In this document: one piece after another, positions 25,235 to 34,834 of the stretch
Position numbering within the stretch: the first letter of the stretch is position 1
Layout of the letters: each line of letters starts with the position of its first letter
From: Arcicella sp038230735
GTDB taxonomy: Bacteria; Bacteroidota; Bacteroidia; Cytophagales; Spirosomataceae
Assembly: GCA_038230735.1 (NCBI GenBank)
Contig: JBBRMR010000007.1
Coordinates: 35,905-99,904 of the forward strand
Length of the DNA stretch: 64,000 bases
Direction: 5' to 3'
Notes under the pieces: model-generated
Databases searched by the model: none
Seen by the model: the letters and a program-made list of their open reading frames with translations, nothing else
Told to the model about the DNA's origin: nothing
Translations under genes and position numbers: made by a program

Positions 25235-25795
25235 TTATTGATTAAATATGTTCATAGTCTTTTCTAAGCCCTGTAAACAGAAATTTATGGTCATTTCGGC
25301 AGCACGGTCAAGATGTTCTGGCAATTGTTCAAATTGATCACCTTTAAACTCCCCCAAAACGTAATCAATCTGCCTTCCTTGTCCAAAATCATCCCCCACG
25401 CCAAAACGTAAACGAGCGTATTCAGGTGTCCCCAAAATTTCTTGTATATTCCGCAATCCATTGTGTCCGCCATGCGAACCTTTTGGTTTCATCCTGAGTT
25501 TCGCATAAGGTAATGCAATATCATCTGTAATAATAAGGATATTTTCTTTTTCTATTTTTAATTCTTTCATCCAATGATTTACGGACTTTCCACTCAAATT
25601 CATAAAGGTTGTGGGCTTAATTAAATGGATTTGTTTGCCCTTATGTTTTAGTTCTGTATAATAAGCAAGACGTTCCATCGAAAATTTTGTTTCAAAACTA
25701 CCTGCTAGCCGGTCAAGTACCATAAATCCGACATTATGACGAGTTAATAAATATTCAGGTCCGATATTACCCAAACCTACGATTAGATACTTCAT
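25235..25795 (-). CDS. pth: Peptidyl-tRNA hydrolase
   Basis: Enzyme of 186 residues from the ATG at 25795 (MKYLIVGLGN), the start used across the family; a longer in-frame extension is not credible. It frees peptides from peptidyl-tRNA released by stalled ribosomes. Visible motifs are GLGNIGPEYLLTRHNVGF with the catalytic His, LIKPTTFMNLSGKSV, ITDDIALPYAKLRMKPKGSHGGHNGL with the catalytic Asp, and RLRFGVG. Monocistronic. Upstream (25840-25895) lie CGATGTTCG-type micro-repeats like those at 37047-37078. Confidence 0.96.
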   Translation of the reverse strand: MKYLIVGLGNIGPEYLLTRHNVGFMVLDRLAGSFETKFSMERLAYYTELKHKGKQIHLIKPTTFMNLSGKSVNHWMKELKIEKENILIITDDIALPYAKLRMKPKGSHGGHNGLRNIQEILGTPEYARLRFGVGDDFGQGRQIDYVLGEFKGDQFEQLPEHLDRAAEMTINFCLQGLEKTMNIFNQ

Positions 25796-26007
25796 ATAGA
25801 TTGTATTTTTTAATTTTATTTTTAAATTTGTACTTGTCGATGTTCGTGATTCGATGCTTGATGTTCGGAAAGTACAATTATCGAACATCGAAAATGACCT
25901 CCCTTTTAACTTCTTTGTGGTAATTATCTGATTCTCAGGCGATTATTCGTTTTATTAAATTATCACAGATGCGGTTAATTTTGCGTGAATCAATCGACAA
26001 AATTGAG

Positions 26008-26015
26008 TAAATTTG
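26008..26015 (+). promoter_or_regulatory. Promoter -7 element of the PD40/OmpA gene
   Basis: TAAATTTG, a perfect TAnnTTTG match, 16 bp before the ATG at 26032. The very short leader supports that start over an upstream TTG. Confidence 0.5.
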
Positions 26016-26031
26016 TGCTTTGTCATACCCC

Positions 26032-29000
26032 ATGAAAAAAAATACCACTGCCATAAGTAGATATCTTTTATCCGTATCAATTCTGTGTTTGGGGCTTCAA
26101 AATGCTTATGCTCAGAATGATAAAGCATTACCTGCCCCCATCAATACTGCCAAATTTACAGAATACGCTCCTTCAGTTAGTGCTGATGGGCGAACCCTCA
26201 TTTTTGAATCTGACCGTCAAGGCGACTGGAAACTCTTTGAATCCAGAAAGAACGGAAAGATTTGGTCAGTACCCACGGCAATCCCCAAAATTACAACTAC
26301 TTTTTTTGAAAAAGCCCCTTTGGGTGGTCCTTGTATAAGTTATGATGGCAATTTATTGTTTTTTTCTGCCAACGGAAAAGACTCGGATGGACACGAAGAT
26401 ATTTATTATTCAGTTAGGGAAAAAGGGGGCTGGTCTGCACCAATGAATGTAGGTTCACCCGTCAATACCGTTGATTACGAAGGTTATCCTTCACTCTCTG
26501 CCGATGGAAAATATTTATACTTTGCCCGTGCTAAATTTATTATGGGTGATAAAAAAGATGCTCAACAACGTTGTTATCAGATTATGATGTCGGAAAAGGG
26601 AACGGATGGCAAATGGCAAAAAGCTGTTGAATTGCCAAGTCCCGTGAACTTAATCTGTGAAAAAGCCCCAAGAATCATGCCCGATGGTAAGACTTTGATG
26701 TTCTCATCCATCAGAAAGGACGGTCAGGGCAATTTTGATATTTATAAATGCGAACGCCAGCCCAATGGAACTTGGACGGATGCGGTGGCTTTGGACTTTA
26801 TCAATACTTCTGGACTCGACCAGTTTGTGGCAGTTCCCGCCTGTGGCGATGCCCTATTTTATGTGCAGGACGGTGATATTTATACAGCAAATTTGCCAAT
26901 GGAAGGTGTTTCAACCATTCAGGGATACATTACAGATTCGAGTACAAATAATGCGATTGCTGCCAAAATTATCATTTCGGAAGTAGAAAATCCGACAAAA
27001 ATTATTGCCGAGATTACAGCAAATGCCTTAGATGGGCGTTTTTCAGCGGTTTTGAAACCTAACGGAAAATATCTATTTGAAATCAGTGAATCGGGCTTTT
27101 ATCGAAAGAAAGTCATCGTTGATTTATCCGAAAAAAGGGACTGCGAAACTGTTGAACAAGATTTTAAACTTATGCCCTTGGGTGGTAAAACTTCTGAAAT
27201 AAAAGAGGTTTATAAGCTCAGTTTCTTGGCAATTGATGCTCAAACTAATCTTACCGTTCCCGCAACTTTTGAAGCAGTAGAAGTAACTACGGGACAATCC
27301 ATTGCCCTTCAATACAATGCCTTCACACTCCAAAATCAAGGTACATTTCGTTTAAAAGAGGATTACTCCATCGAGGCTTCGATGAAGGGCTACAAAAATT
27401 CAAGCCTTGCCTTGCGGATAGATGATAAGGCTGAACTCTTGCCCGTGAGTATTATTAAACTCGACCCCATTTCTTCAAATTTTATCGTAAAAGGTTATGA
27501 TGGTGGAACAAATGAATTATTGAAAGATACGAAAGTTATAGTTACCGAAGTATCTTCAAATCAATCGGCAACTATCAAAGCCAATCCAGAAACAGGTGAA
27601 TGTGGCACTAATTTGTTAAGTGGAAAGCAGTATAAAGTAGTGGTTTCATCGGATTTTTGTGAGGATAATGAGCAATTTTTTACGAAAACGAATGAAATAA
27701 GTAATATTTCGGTAAAATTAATTCCGAAGAAAATATCATCCGTCAATCTGATTGCTTTGAACGTGGAAACGGGCGAAAATGTGGATGCAGATTTTATAGT
27801 AATGTCTGAAAAAACGGGAAAAATCTATAAGGCAGAAAAGGTAAAAGCGAAAGATGGTTTTTCTTTTAAACTCTCTCAAAACGATAATTTGAAAGTTGAA
27901 GTTACTTCCGAAGGACTCGCCACGGGACGTAGTATTCTGGAAATTAATGATTTAGTTTTAGGAGACCATCGTGAATACATGGTAAAATTAGCCACTGATC
28001 GTTATTCACTAAACATTAAAGTGGTTGATGCTGAAACCCAAAAGCCAATTAAAGAAGCCCTTGTGAAAGTGGCAGATATGAAAACTGCGGAGGTGAAACA
28101 AGCAACCAAAAATAAGAATAACGATTTTTCAGCAAGTTTGAAACGTTCAGGCTTTTATGAAATTGAGATTAAGGCGGAGGATTATGTGGAACAGAAAGTG
28201 AAAATTGACAAAATGCCAGAAGGCGGTGCGGTCAATTTTATGTTGTTGAAAAAGAGAAGATTATCCGTAAATTTTGCCATTTTCGATGTAGTTACGAACA
28301 AACCTTTAAAGGCAACTTTTAACGTAAAATTAGAAAAAGAGCAGAAAGTATTTTCTTTCAAAGATGAAGTGGATGGTACGGTGAAAGTAGCTGAAAGAGA
28401 AATATTTACGGTAGAAACTTCTGCCGATGGTTATAAACCTAAGCAAAGCACTCTCAACATGGCAGATTTTAGTTTGGATAAAAAATACGTTTTTAATATT
28501 CAATTGGAAAAAGCGATGTTTGTGTTGAATATTAAGCCAGTAAATAAATTGACCAACGAAACCGTAACAAATGTAGATAAATTTACGATGACTGATTTAA
28601 CGGTGAAAACTAATAAAACGGACGTAGTAAAATTGCCAACGGGTGATGCAACGGTGAGTTTAACGCCTGAAAACAAATTCAAATTAGAAATTGTAGCGGA
28701 GGGATATGAGAAATTTGAGCAAGAAATTTCTAAACTTGCTAAGAATGAATTGGTTTGTCAATTAGTACCAAAACCCAAAGAATCAGCCTTGATTTTCGCA
28801 GCAATTGATTCTACGAGTGGGCGTATTTTGGATGCTACTTTTAAATTGACACCTTCAAAAACTGCTATTCAAGTGCAAGGGCGTACTTCTGAAAGCACGC
28901 CAGAATATAAATTAGCTTTGAATGAAGAGGATAATGTTGCGGTTGAAACGTTTGTAAAAGGATATTACATCAAAAACGAAAAGGTAAGTTACAAGAGTTT

Positions 29001-30264
29001 GGGCAAGCCCCAAAAGCACGTGGTTACGATGTCTCGTAATTTTTCGGTATTGAGTTTGAAGGCGTATGATGCCAATAATAATCAACCGATTAAGGAGGTT
29101 TTTTATAGTTTAATTGATGCGATGAATAATAAACCCGTAGCGGCAATGATTACCTTGCCCAACGGTGAGTGTAGTGCGGATTTAAAACCAGGTCATGAAT
29201 ATTTGATTAAAGCAAAATTGGGGGGATATGATGATTATGAAAGTAGATTCACTGCAAGTATCGAAGATGCGTATAGACCCGTGAGAATGAGGATTTTACG
29301 GAAGTATAATTTGTTCCTATACGCCATTGATGCTCGTAAAAAAACCAAAGTGTCTGCCAATTTCAGAGTAAATGATAGTAAAGGCGAAACGATTATTGCG
29401 GGAAGAACGGATGCCGCAAAAGACAAAATGAGAGTTGTTTTGACAGAAAAAACCAATTATACCATCGAAATCACAGCGGCTGGTTATAAACCCTATGAAG
29501 GCAAAGTTTATCCAGACAGTTCTATGAATGGAGAGAAGGCAGATATCGTTTCATGGATAACAAAGGATGAAAGTAAGTTTACATTTAGAGTCTTGGATGC
29601 TCAAACTCGTAAGATTGTGGAGAAATGTGCCGCAAAATTGACCGATGTAAAATCTGCTCAAGAACTGACTTTATCAAAAAATGGCGATGAATATTCAGCA
29701 GACTTAAGCCCCGTAGCGAGTTATATGCTTGAAATAGAGGCACAAGGATACGCTAAATATATCAATAGAATTGAACCTAATTCGGATAGAAAAAAGGATA
29801 TTCAATTAATAAAAACCAGAGAGGCGGTTGTGGCGAAACCCGCAGCATTATCTGCAAGTACCGCTAATCCGAAAGAGAAATTGCCAGTATCTGCCACGAA
29901 GAGTTTTGAGAAAATTGAAAAGGGAAAGGCAATCGTGCTGAACAATGTATATTTTGAGCAAAGTAGTTTTATTATGCAAAAGGAATCTTATCCTGAATTG
30001 GATAAGGTTGTTTTGATGATGCGAGCGAATCCACAAACGAAAATTGAGATTGGTGGACATACGGATAATGTAGGCGACCAACGCTTGAACTTAGCTCTCT
30101 CTGAAAACCGTGCAAAAGTGATTTTGAATTATATTGTGAGCAAAGGAATTGACGAAGAACGATTGCTTTATAAGGGCTACGGAGGATTGAAATCCGTTGC
30201 TCCGAATGACTCAGAAGATAATAAAAAGAAAAACCGTAGAGTGGAGATTGTGGGGATTCAGTAG
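26032..30264 (+). CDS. Large PD40 beta-propeller / OmpA-domain envelope protein
   Basis: Exported protein of about 1410 residues. After a signal peptide ending AYAQ come PD40 (WD40-like TolB) repeats at about 35-270, with SADGRTLIFESDRQGDWKLF, SYDGNLLFFSANGKD and MPDGKTLMFSS. The middle 1000 residues hold some ten repeats of a carboxypeptidase-regulatory/Cna-B-like module, each with DAxTNxP-type starts and KGYxxY endings. The C-terminal OmpA domain (about 1290-1410) has LNNVYFEQSSF, IGGHTDNVGD, LSENRAKVILNYI and NRRVEI, which bind peptidoglycan. Similar PorE-type proteins serve T9SS and gliding, but here the repeat region is unusually long. Probably links outer membrane to cell wall. Confidence 0.88.
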   Translation: MKKNTTAISRYLLSVSILCLGLQNAYAQNDKALPAPINTAKFTEYAPSVSADGRTLIFESDRQGDWKLFESRKNGKIWSVPTAIPKITTTFFEKAPLGGPCISYDGNLLFFSANGKDSDGHEDIYYSVREKGGWSAPMNVGSPVNTVDYEGYPSLSADGKYLYFARAKFIMGDKKDAQQRCYQIMMSEKGTDGKWQKAVELPSPVNLICEKAPRIMPDGKTLMFSSIRKDGQGNFDIYKCERQPNGTWTDAVALDFINTSGLDQFVAVPACGDALFYVQDGDIYTANLPMEGVSTIQGYITDSSTNNAIAAKIIISEVENPTKIIAEITANALDGRFSAVLKPNGKYLFEISESGFYRKKVIVDLSEKRDCETVEQDFKLMPLGGKTSEIKEVYKLSFLAIDAQTNLTVPATFEAVEVTTGQSIALQYNAFTLQNQGTFRLKEDYSIEASMKGYKNSSLALRIDDKAELLPVSIIKLDPISSNFIVKGYDGGTNELLKDTKVIVTEVSSNQSATIKANPETGECGTNLLSGKQYKVVVSSDFCEDNEQFFTKTNEISNISVKLIPKKISSVNLIALNVETGENVDADFIVMSEKTGKIYKAEKVKAKDGFSFKLSQNDNLKVEVTSEGLATGRSILEINDLVLGDHREYMVKLATDRYSLNIKVVDAETQKPIKEALVKVADMKTAEVKQATKNKNNDFSASLKRSGFYEIEIKAEDYVEQKVKIDKMPEGGAVNFMLLKKRRLSVNFAIFDVVTNKPLKATFNVKLEKEQKVFSFKDEVDGTVKVAEREIFTVETSADGYKPKQSTLNMADFSLDKKYVFNIQLEKAMFVLNIKPVNKLTNETVTNVDKFTMTDLTVKTNKTDVVKLPTGDATVSLTPENKFKLEIVAEGYEKFEQEISKLAKNELVCQLVPKPKESALIFAAIDSTSGRILDATFKLTPSKTAIQVQGRTSESTPEYKLALNEEDNVAVETFVKGYYIKNEKVSYKSLGKPQKHVVTMSRNFSVLSLKAYDANNNQPIKEVFYSLIDAMNNKPVAAMITLPNGECSADLKPGHEYLIKAKLGGYDDYESRFTASIEDAYRPVRMRILRKYNLFLYAIDARKKTKVSANFRVNDSKGETIIAGRTDAAKDKMRVVLTEKTNYTIEITAAGYKPYEGKVYPDSSMNGEKADIVSWITKDESKFTFRVLDAQTRKIVEKCAAKLTDVKSAQELTLSKNGDEYSADLSPVASYMLEIEAQGYAKYINRIEPNSDRKKDIQLIKTREAVVAKPAALSASTANPKEKLPVSATKSFEKIEKGKAIVLNNVYFEQSSFIMQKESYPELDKVVLMMRANPQTKIEIGGHTDNVGDQRLNLALSENRAKVILNYIVSKGIDEERLLYKGYGGLKSVAPNDSEDNKKKNRRVEIVGIQ

Positions 30265-30342
30265 ATGGTAAAATCAATTGTTGATTTGTAGAATGAGTAA
30301 ATTATTGAAAATAATATTGTCAAACCTAAATATATTCCGAAA

Positions 30343-31095
30343 ATGAAAAAGCAATTATTTATTTTACTTTTTTTGACCGTAAGTTTATTCGCTAAGGCAC
30401 AGCCGGATGCCAGTTCTCGCTTGTATGAATTGCGTACTTATTACGCTCCCGAAGGCAAGTTGGAGAATCTGATGAATCGTTTTAGACAACATACGCTTAA
30501 ACTATTTTATAAGCACGATATGCGTTTAGAAGGGTTTTGGACTCCTTTGGATAACAAAGAAAATAAATTGGTCTATCTGATGTCGTACTCTTCTCGTGAG
30601 GCAAGGGATAAATCGTGGAAAGATTTTTCTAATGATAAGGATTGGAAAAAGGCTTCGGCAGAATCAGTGAAAAATGGTGAAATTGTAGCGAAAGTGGAAA
30701 ATATTTTCTTGAAAACGACTGATTTTTCGCCTAAAAATATGAACTCGGTAGGGGATAGAGTTTTTGAATTGCGTACTTATAAAGCCACGCCCAACCATTT
30801 GCCTAATCTTTTATCACGTTTCAGAGACCACACCGTTAAATTGTTTGAAAATAACGGCATGACCAATATTATGTATTGGACAGCAACTGACAAAGACCAA
30901 GGTTCAGACGATATGTTGATTTATTTCTTGGCTCACAAAACTAAGGAAGCGGGATTGGCATCTTTTAAAACCTTTGGGGGAAGCCCTGAATGGCAAACCG
31001 TTAGAAAAGCATCGGAAGAGAAAGCTGGAGGTTCATTAACCGTTTTTGTAAAATCTGAATACATGATGCCCACTGATTTTTCTCCTTTAAAATAA
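30343..31095 (+). CDS. Secreted NIPSNAP-domain protein (two domains)
   Basis: Exported protein of 250 residues: signal peptide (1-20, ending AKAQ), then two NIPSNAP modules, each beginning with the typical YELRTYYAPEGKLENLMNRF or FELRTYKATPNHLPNLLSRF and a following W..D/T segment. The dimeric alpha-beta barrel fold is shared with antibiotic monooxygenase-like proteins. Function in bacteria is unclear. It follows the OmpA-family gene by about 80 bp and ends just before a 25-bp perfect inverted repeat. Confidence 0.9.
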   Translation: MKKQLFILLFLTVSLFAKAQPDASSRLYELRTYYAPEGKLENLMNRFRQHTLKLFYKHDMRLEGFWTPLDNKENKLVYLMSYSSREARDKSWKDFSNDKDWKKASAESVKNGEIVAKVENIFLKTTDFSPKNMNSVGDRVFELRTYKATPNHLPNLLSRFRDHTVKLFENNGMTNIMYWTATDKDQGSDDMLIYFLAHKTKEAGLASFKTFGGSPEWQTVRKASEEKAGGSLTVFVKSEYMMPTDFSPLK

Positions 31096-31099
31096 AATT

Positions 31100-31161
31100 G
31101 TAGCTCGAAGTGGCACTTCGAGAAGCTAACTCCAATTTCTCGAAGTGCCACTTCGAGCTAC
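31100..31161. repeat. Perfect 25-bp inverted repeat with internal palindromes
   Basis: Arms 31100-31124 and 31137-31161 are perfect reverse complements around a 12-nt loop. Each arm itself holds CTCGAAGTG-N-CACTTCGAG. It ends 6 bp before the SDR start codon, so if transcribed with it the start would be next to a very stable hairpin. It resembles REP/MITE-type dispersed repeats. Confidence 0.8.
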
Positions 31162-31167
31162 GAAATC

Positions 31168-31923
31168 ATGTCAAAACTTGCTCTTATCACAGGTGCTACA
31201 TCGGGCATTGGCAAAGCAACCGCCGAAGCCTTTGCCGATTTAGGTATCAACCTTATCCTTTGTGGAAGACGAATGGAACGTCTTTACGAAATCCAACAAA
31301 CACTTTCTGAGAAAGTGAAAGTGAATATATTGGCTTTTGATGTCAGAAATAGAGCGGAGGTTGAGAAAGCCCTTCAAACCCTGCCCGAAGAATTACAAGC
31401 CATTGATATACTGGTCAATAACGCTGGAAACGCTCATGGTTTAAGCCCCATTCAAGACGGGAATATGGACGATTGGGATGCCATGATGGATGGTAATGTC
31501 AAGGGATTATTGTACGTCTCGAAGGTTATTATGCCGTGGATGATTGCCTTCCAAAAAGGGCATATCGTGAATATCAGTTCCATTGCGGGGAAGAGTACCT
31601 ATCCCAACGGAAATGTTTATTGTGCCTCAAAAGCTGCCGTGGAAGCACTTTCAGAAGGTATGAGATTAGATTTGAACCCCTACGGCATCAAGGTTACTAA
31701 TATTGCCCCTGGAGCAGTGGAAACGGAGTTTTCATTGGTGAGATTCAAGGGCGATGATAAACGGGCGGAAGCAGTTTATAATGGTTTCACTCCGCTGACT
31801 CCACAGGACATTGCCGAGACAATTGCATTTGTGGTAAGTCGCCCCGCCCATGTGGTTTTGGCAGATATTTTATTATTACCCCTTGCCCAAGCCTCGGCAA
31901 CGGTTTTGAAAAGAGATAATTAA
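31168..31923 (+). CDS. Short-chain dehydrogenase/reductase (YdfG-like)
   Basis: Classical SDR of 251 residues. The cofactor loop is ALITGATSGIGKATAEAF; R-rich LCGRRMERL after the second strand suggests NADP(H). NNAGNAHG, the catalytic Ser in NISSIAGKS and YCASK (Tyr-x-x-x-Lys) are present, and IAPGAVETEFS follows. The closest characterised group is the YdfG-type 3-hydroxy acid dehydrogenase, but the substrate is not certain. Its start lies directly after a perfect inverted repeat; no other promoter was recognised. Confidence 0.93.
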   Translation: MSKLALITGATSGIGKATAEAFADLGINLILCGRRMERLYEIQQTLSEKVKVNILAFDVRNRAEVEKALQTLPEELQAIDILVNNAGNAHGLSPIQDGNMDDWDAMMDGNVKGLLYVSKVIMPWMIAFQKGHIVNISSIAGKSTYPNGNVYCASKAAVEALSEGMRLDLNPYGIKVTNIAPGAVETEFSLVRFKGDDKRAEAVYNGFTPLTPQDIAETIAFVVSRPAHVVLADILLLPLAQASATVLKRDN

Positions 31924-31989
31924 TATCTATTTTTTTCTTGAATTATTGCATTTTCTAAGATACGAGAATAAAAATTACCTGTATCTACA

Positions 31990-32170
31990 TCAATTTTCAT
32001 ATTTCATCACGTTAAATGGTTTTTTGTCAAATATTGCCCTAAAAAAACTTGCATTTAACAGACATTTAATGAGAAAAACACATATATTTGTTTTAATTTT
32101 CATAGTTAAATAGGTTTAGAGGTTAAACAGATAAGGGCGGGAGCATCTCCTGTCCTTATTTTATTTATAG
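31990..32170 (-). repeat. Isolated leader unit on the minus strand with 37-codon frame
   Basis: The 27-bp box of the array at 24.2 kb recurs here (32097-32123, minus strand), preceded by a different hairpin with GGAG-ATG-CTCC at its tip. The ATG at 32103 opens a 37-codon frame ending at 31990, starting MKIKTNICVFLIKCLLNASF, basic then hydrophobic like a signal peptide. No receptor gene follows. It is a dispersed copy of the same element, between genes pointing right. Confidence 0.65.
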
Positions 32171-32194
32171 GATATATTGGAAATTTAACATAAA

Positions 32195-32230
32195 AAAAGC
32201 CTCCGTAAATCAATCTACGAAGGCTTTTTG
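32195..32230. terminator. Hairpin with T-run, near-copy of the one at 34794
   Basis: GCCTCCGTA (32199-32207) pairs with TACGAAGGC (32216-32224) with one mismatch, flanked by A and T runs. Loop and flanks match the terminator at 34794-34830 almost base for base, including TTACTGA after the T-run, so one is probably a copy of the other. Confidence 0.7.
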
Positions 32231-32426
32231 GTTTACTGATAAAGGTTCTTGACAATAAAATAAGAAGCGTAAATTTCTTCTCCCATAAAATCTTATTTTC
32301 TATTGATAATAGCATATTTTATCAATATCATAAAATAAATGACAAAAATATTTGATAAGCGTATTTTATTGCTGTATTTTATTTTAATGTTATCTATTCA
32401 AAAACCGCAATCTTAAACAAAAAACA

Positions 32427-34232
32427 ATGAAAACTTCTCAATTTATCCCTCCTATCAATTTTTTCTTAACGTTATTTTTCATTTTGGCGTTATTTTCAAT
32501 TTCACAATCTTATTCACAGGACAAATTTGATTCTAAGAAATATGACGTGGATAAGCAAGATGATGACAAGATTAAGACAAAAGTAAAAGCCTATCGAACT
32601 GCCGAGGTTGATTTATCAAGTATGAATCATAATCTCAAAAGTAAACATAAGCAAGGTGAAGGGTTCAATTTTACCCTTAATATTGAAAACGAAGCCTTAG
32701 AATTTCGACTTTTTGAAAATGATATAATGGTCGATAATTCTACCTCAAAGAAAGTAATAAATACTTATGCAGGCTATGTGAACAATAAGTCAGAAAATTA
32801 TGTGAGACTATATCTGTCTGACAAACGATTTTCAGGTGTGTACAAAACTTCTAATGGTACTTTTATAATAACGCCCTTTGACGATTTGAATAGTGGAACT
32901 AAAGCCAAGAATAACAATAAAGTGATTGTTTATAGACAGGAAGATGATTTAACAACTCAAAGTAATATTTCTTGTGGCTATTTCCTTCGTAATCCAAATC
33001 AACCTCAGCTTTTGAAAGGGGGAAGAGTAGCAGCTACTAATACAACGTCCGTTTGTCAAGTATTACAAATTGTTGTGGAAACAGATTATGAACTTTGGAA
33101 TATATTCAATAATGAAAATAATTTGAGAGCTAAAGTGGCAGAATGGTATAATTTGGCGGAACAAATTTATGTTTCTAATTTTAATTTACGCCTAAAAGTT
33201 ACTTTAACAAGGATTGATTGGAAAAACATAAATGCACCTTATCCATATACTGTGGACGGAACATCTGGGACTTTACTTAATATTTTTGGCACATATTGGC
33301 AAGCAAACAGGAATGATATTCCGAGAAACTTGGCGATGATGTTATCAGGCAAAGGACTAACTTGGGGTTCTGGAGCTACCTCTTATGGTGATTCCTTCAT
33401 AAATTCAGGTTGTACGAGTGGTGGCGGATATTGTATGAGTACCGTTTGGCACAAGGGATTAAATAGTCAATTATCTGATCAAAATATTTCAAGAAATATT
33501 TGCCATGAGATTGGACATACTTTTGGAGCTGGAGATTTACCGTGTACATCTAATGATGTTACTATTATGTGTCCACTTATTGATAAAAGTAATACTTTTG
33601 ACGCAACAAATAAGACAACAATAACTAACTATTTGAGTTCTTCAAGTTGTACAACAAGTGGCTATAAGCTATCAACGACAAATGACGCAGGTTTTACAAA
33701 TGATTTAATATTAAACTATGATGGAGGTTCTTTGAGTACACCTACGTTCATTAACAATAATGCTCATATTCTTTCGGTTGCAACAAGTAGTAGCAACAAT
33801 CTTCTTTCTACGACTTTTAGGGTTAATAATTCAAACGTCTATTTTTGGTATAGAACTAATACCGATGCTCGTTTTGAAGCAAGAAGCACTCCTTCATTTA
33901 CGATAAGTGTAAATGCCGATGCTCAATGTTTTTATAGTTATTGGAATATTCTCTTTAATTATAGTAGTAGCCTTAGAATAGCAAGCTATCCAAATCCTAC
34001 GGATGAAGGCTTCACTGTCAAAAGCGTTTCTGATGATAAGTCAATAGACCAATTCCCAAATGATTTAATAAAAATTGATATTTTTGATGAAAAAGGGAAT
34101 TTAGCTCATAGTGTTCAATCTAAGAATGGAGATTTTGTAGAAACTAAGAATCTGAAAAATGGAATCTATTTTTTACATCTGAATTATCCAGACCAGTCAA
34201 AGGAAATTAAAAGAATCATTGTAAGCCACTAA
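32427..34232 (+). CDS. Secreted zinc metalloprotease (M12B-like) with T9SS sorting tail
   Basis: Exported protease of 601 residues. Signal peptide about 1-31, then a propeptide-like region with VYRQEDDL near residue 170. The catalytic domain holds NICHEIGHTFGAGDLPC around residue 358: the HExxHxxGxxD motif of metzincins such as reprolysin-like M12B proteases, with zinc bound by both His and the final Asp. A beta-rich domain follows and a T9SS type A sorting tail closes the protein (about 525-601, IASYPNPTDEGFTV, NGIYFLHL, KRIIVS). It is thus exported by type IX secretion. The lipoprotein at 34244 follows after 12 bp and may be a partner. Confidence 0.92.
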   Translation: MKTSQFIPPINFFLTLFFILALFSISQSYSQDKFDSKKYDVDKQDDDKIKTKVKAYRTAEVDLSSMNHNLKSKHKQGEGFNFTLNIENEALEFRLFENDIMVDNSTSKKVINTYAGYVNNKSENYVRLYLSDKRFSGVYKTSNGTFIITPFDDLNSGTKAKNNNKVIVYRQEDDLTTQSNISCGYFLRNPNQPQLLKGGRVAATNTTSVCQVLQIVVETDYELWNIFNNENNLRAKVAEWYNLAEQIYVSNFNLRLKVTLTRIDWKNINAPYPYTVDGTSGTLLNIFGTYWQANRNDIPRNLAMMLSGKGLTWGSGATSYGDSFINSGCTSGGGYCMSTVWHKGLNSQLSDQNISRNICHEIGHTFGAGDLPCTSNDVTIMCPLIDKSNTFDATNKTTITNYLSSSSCTTSGYKLSTTNDAGFTNDLILNYDGGSLSTPTFINNNAHILSVATSSSNNLLSTTFRVNNSNVYFWYRTNTDARFEARSTPSFTISVNADAQCFYSYWNILFNYSSSLRIASYPNPTDEGFTVKSVSDDKSIDQFPNDLIKIDIFDEKGNLAHSVQSKNGDFVETKNLKNGIYFLHLNYPDQSKEIKRIIVSH

Positions 34233-34243
34233 CCTATAAAATC

Positions 34244-34741
34244 ATGAAAAAGACACTATTTTTAATACTAATAGCCTTTTATGCACTATTAGGATGTAAA
34301 AAAACTGAAGTAGTAATTGAAGAAAAATTAATATTTCCAGCAAGCGAAATAAAGAAATGTGAATGTTCAAGTCCAAATTTTGGTATTTGTTATTATGATA
34401 CTGTGAAAACGTATTTATTTACGTTGTCAAATGTACAAGGTACACTTCGTGGATTTCCAGATAATAACATTGACAAAACAATAAATATAGTTATTGAAAA
34501 TGCATCTACATACATTAAAGGAGCATCAGAATTTGGGCAACCGTATTATTGGTGGTATATTATGAATGGAACATTGGTAACTTGTAATATGCCAAATGAG
34601 ATTTATTCAAGCAAGAAATATAGCGGTAGAAAGGTTGTTTTCAGTGCCGAGGTTTTAATAGTACCTCCTCCTGCAAAGGGGCAAACTTATGGGCAATCAG
34701 ATGGATATCCAATTATTTTAAAGGATATAAAAATTCTTTAA
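34244..34741 (+). CDS. Predicted lipoprotein following the metalloprotease
   Basis: Lipoprotein of 165 residues with lipobox ALLGC (Cys18). The mature part has a CECSSPNFGICYYD segment whose four cysteines could form disulfides, then a strand-rich region ending GYPIILKDIKI. No known family. Its 12-bp distance to the metalloprotease gene implies cotranscription, so it may be an inhibitor, cofactor or cargo-related protein; this is inference only. Confidence 0.78.
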   Translation: MKKTLFLILIAFYALLGCKKTEVVIEEKLIFPASEIKKCECSSPNFGICYYDTVKTYLFTLSNVQGTLRGFPDNNIDKTINIVIENASTYIKGASEFGQPYYWWYIMNGTLVTCNMPNEIYSSKKYSGRKVVFSAEVLIVPPPAKGQTYGQSDGYPIILKDIKIL

Positions 34742-34793
34742 AGAACTGAAATAATTTAATCAAATTATCCTGCATTTATTTATCAGTAAACAC

Positions 34794-34830
34794 AAAAAAG
34801 CCTTCGTAAATCAATCTACGAAGGCTTTTT
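34794..34830. terminator. Bidirectional terminator between lipoprotein and metG
   Basis: Perfect 9-bp stem GCCTTCGTA (34800-34808) / TACGAAGGC (34817-34825), with A-run before and T-run after. It ends the plus-strand lipoprotein transcript and, read in reverse, metG. Confidence 0.88.
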
Positions 34831-34834
34831 CTGC

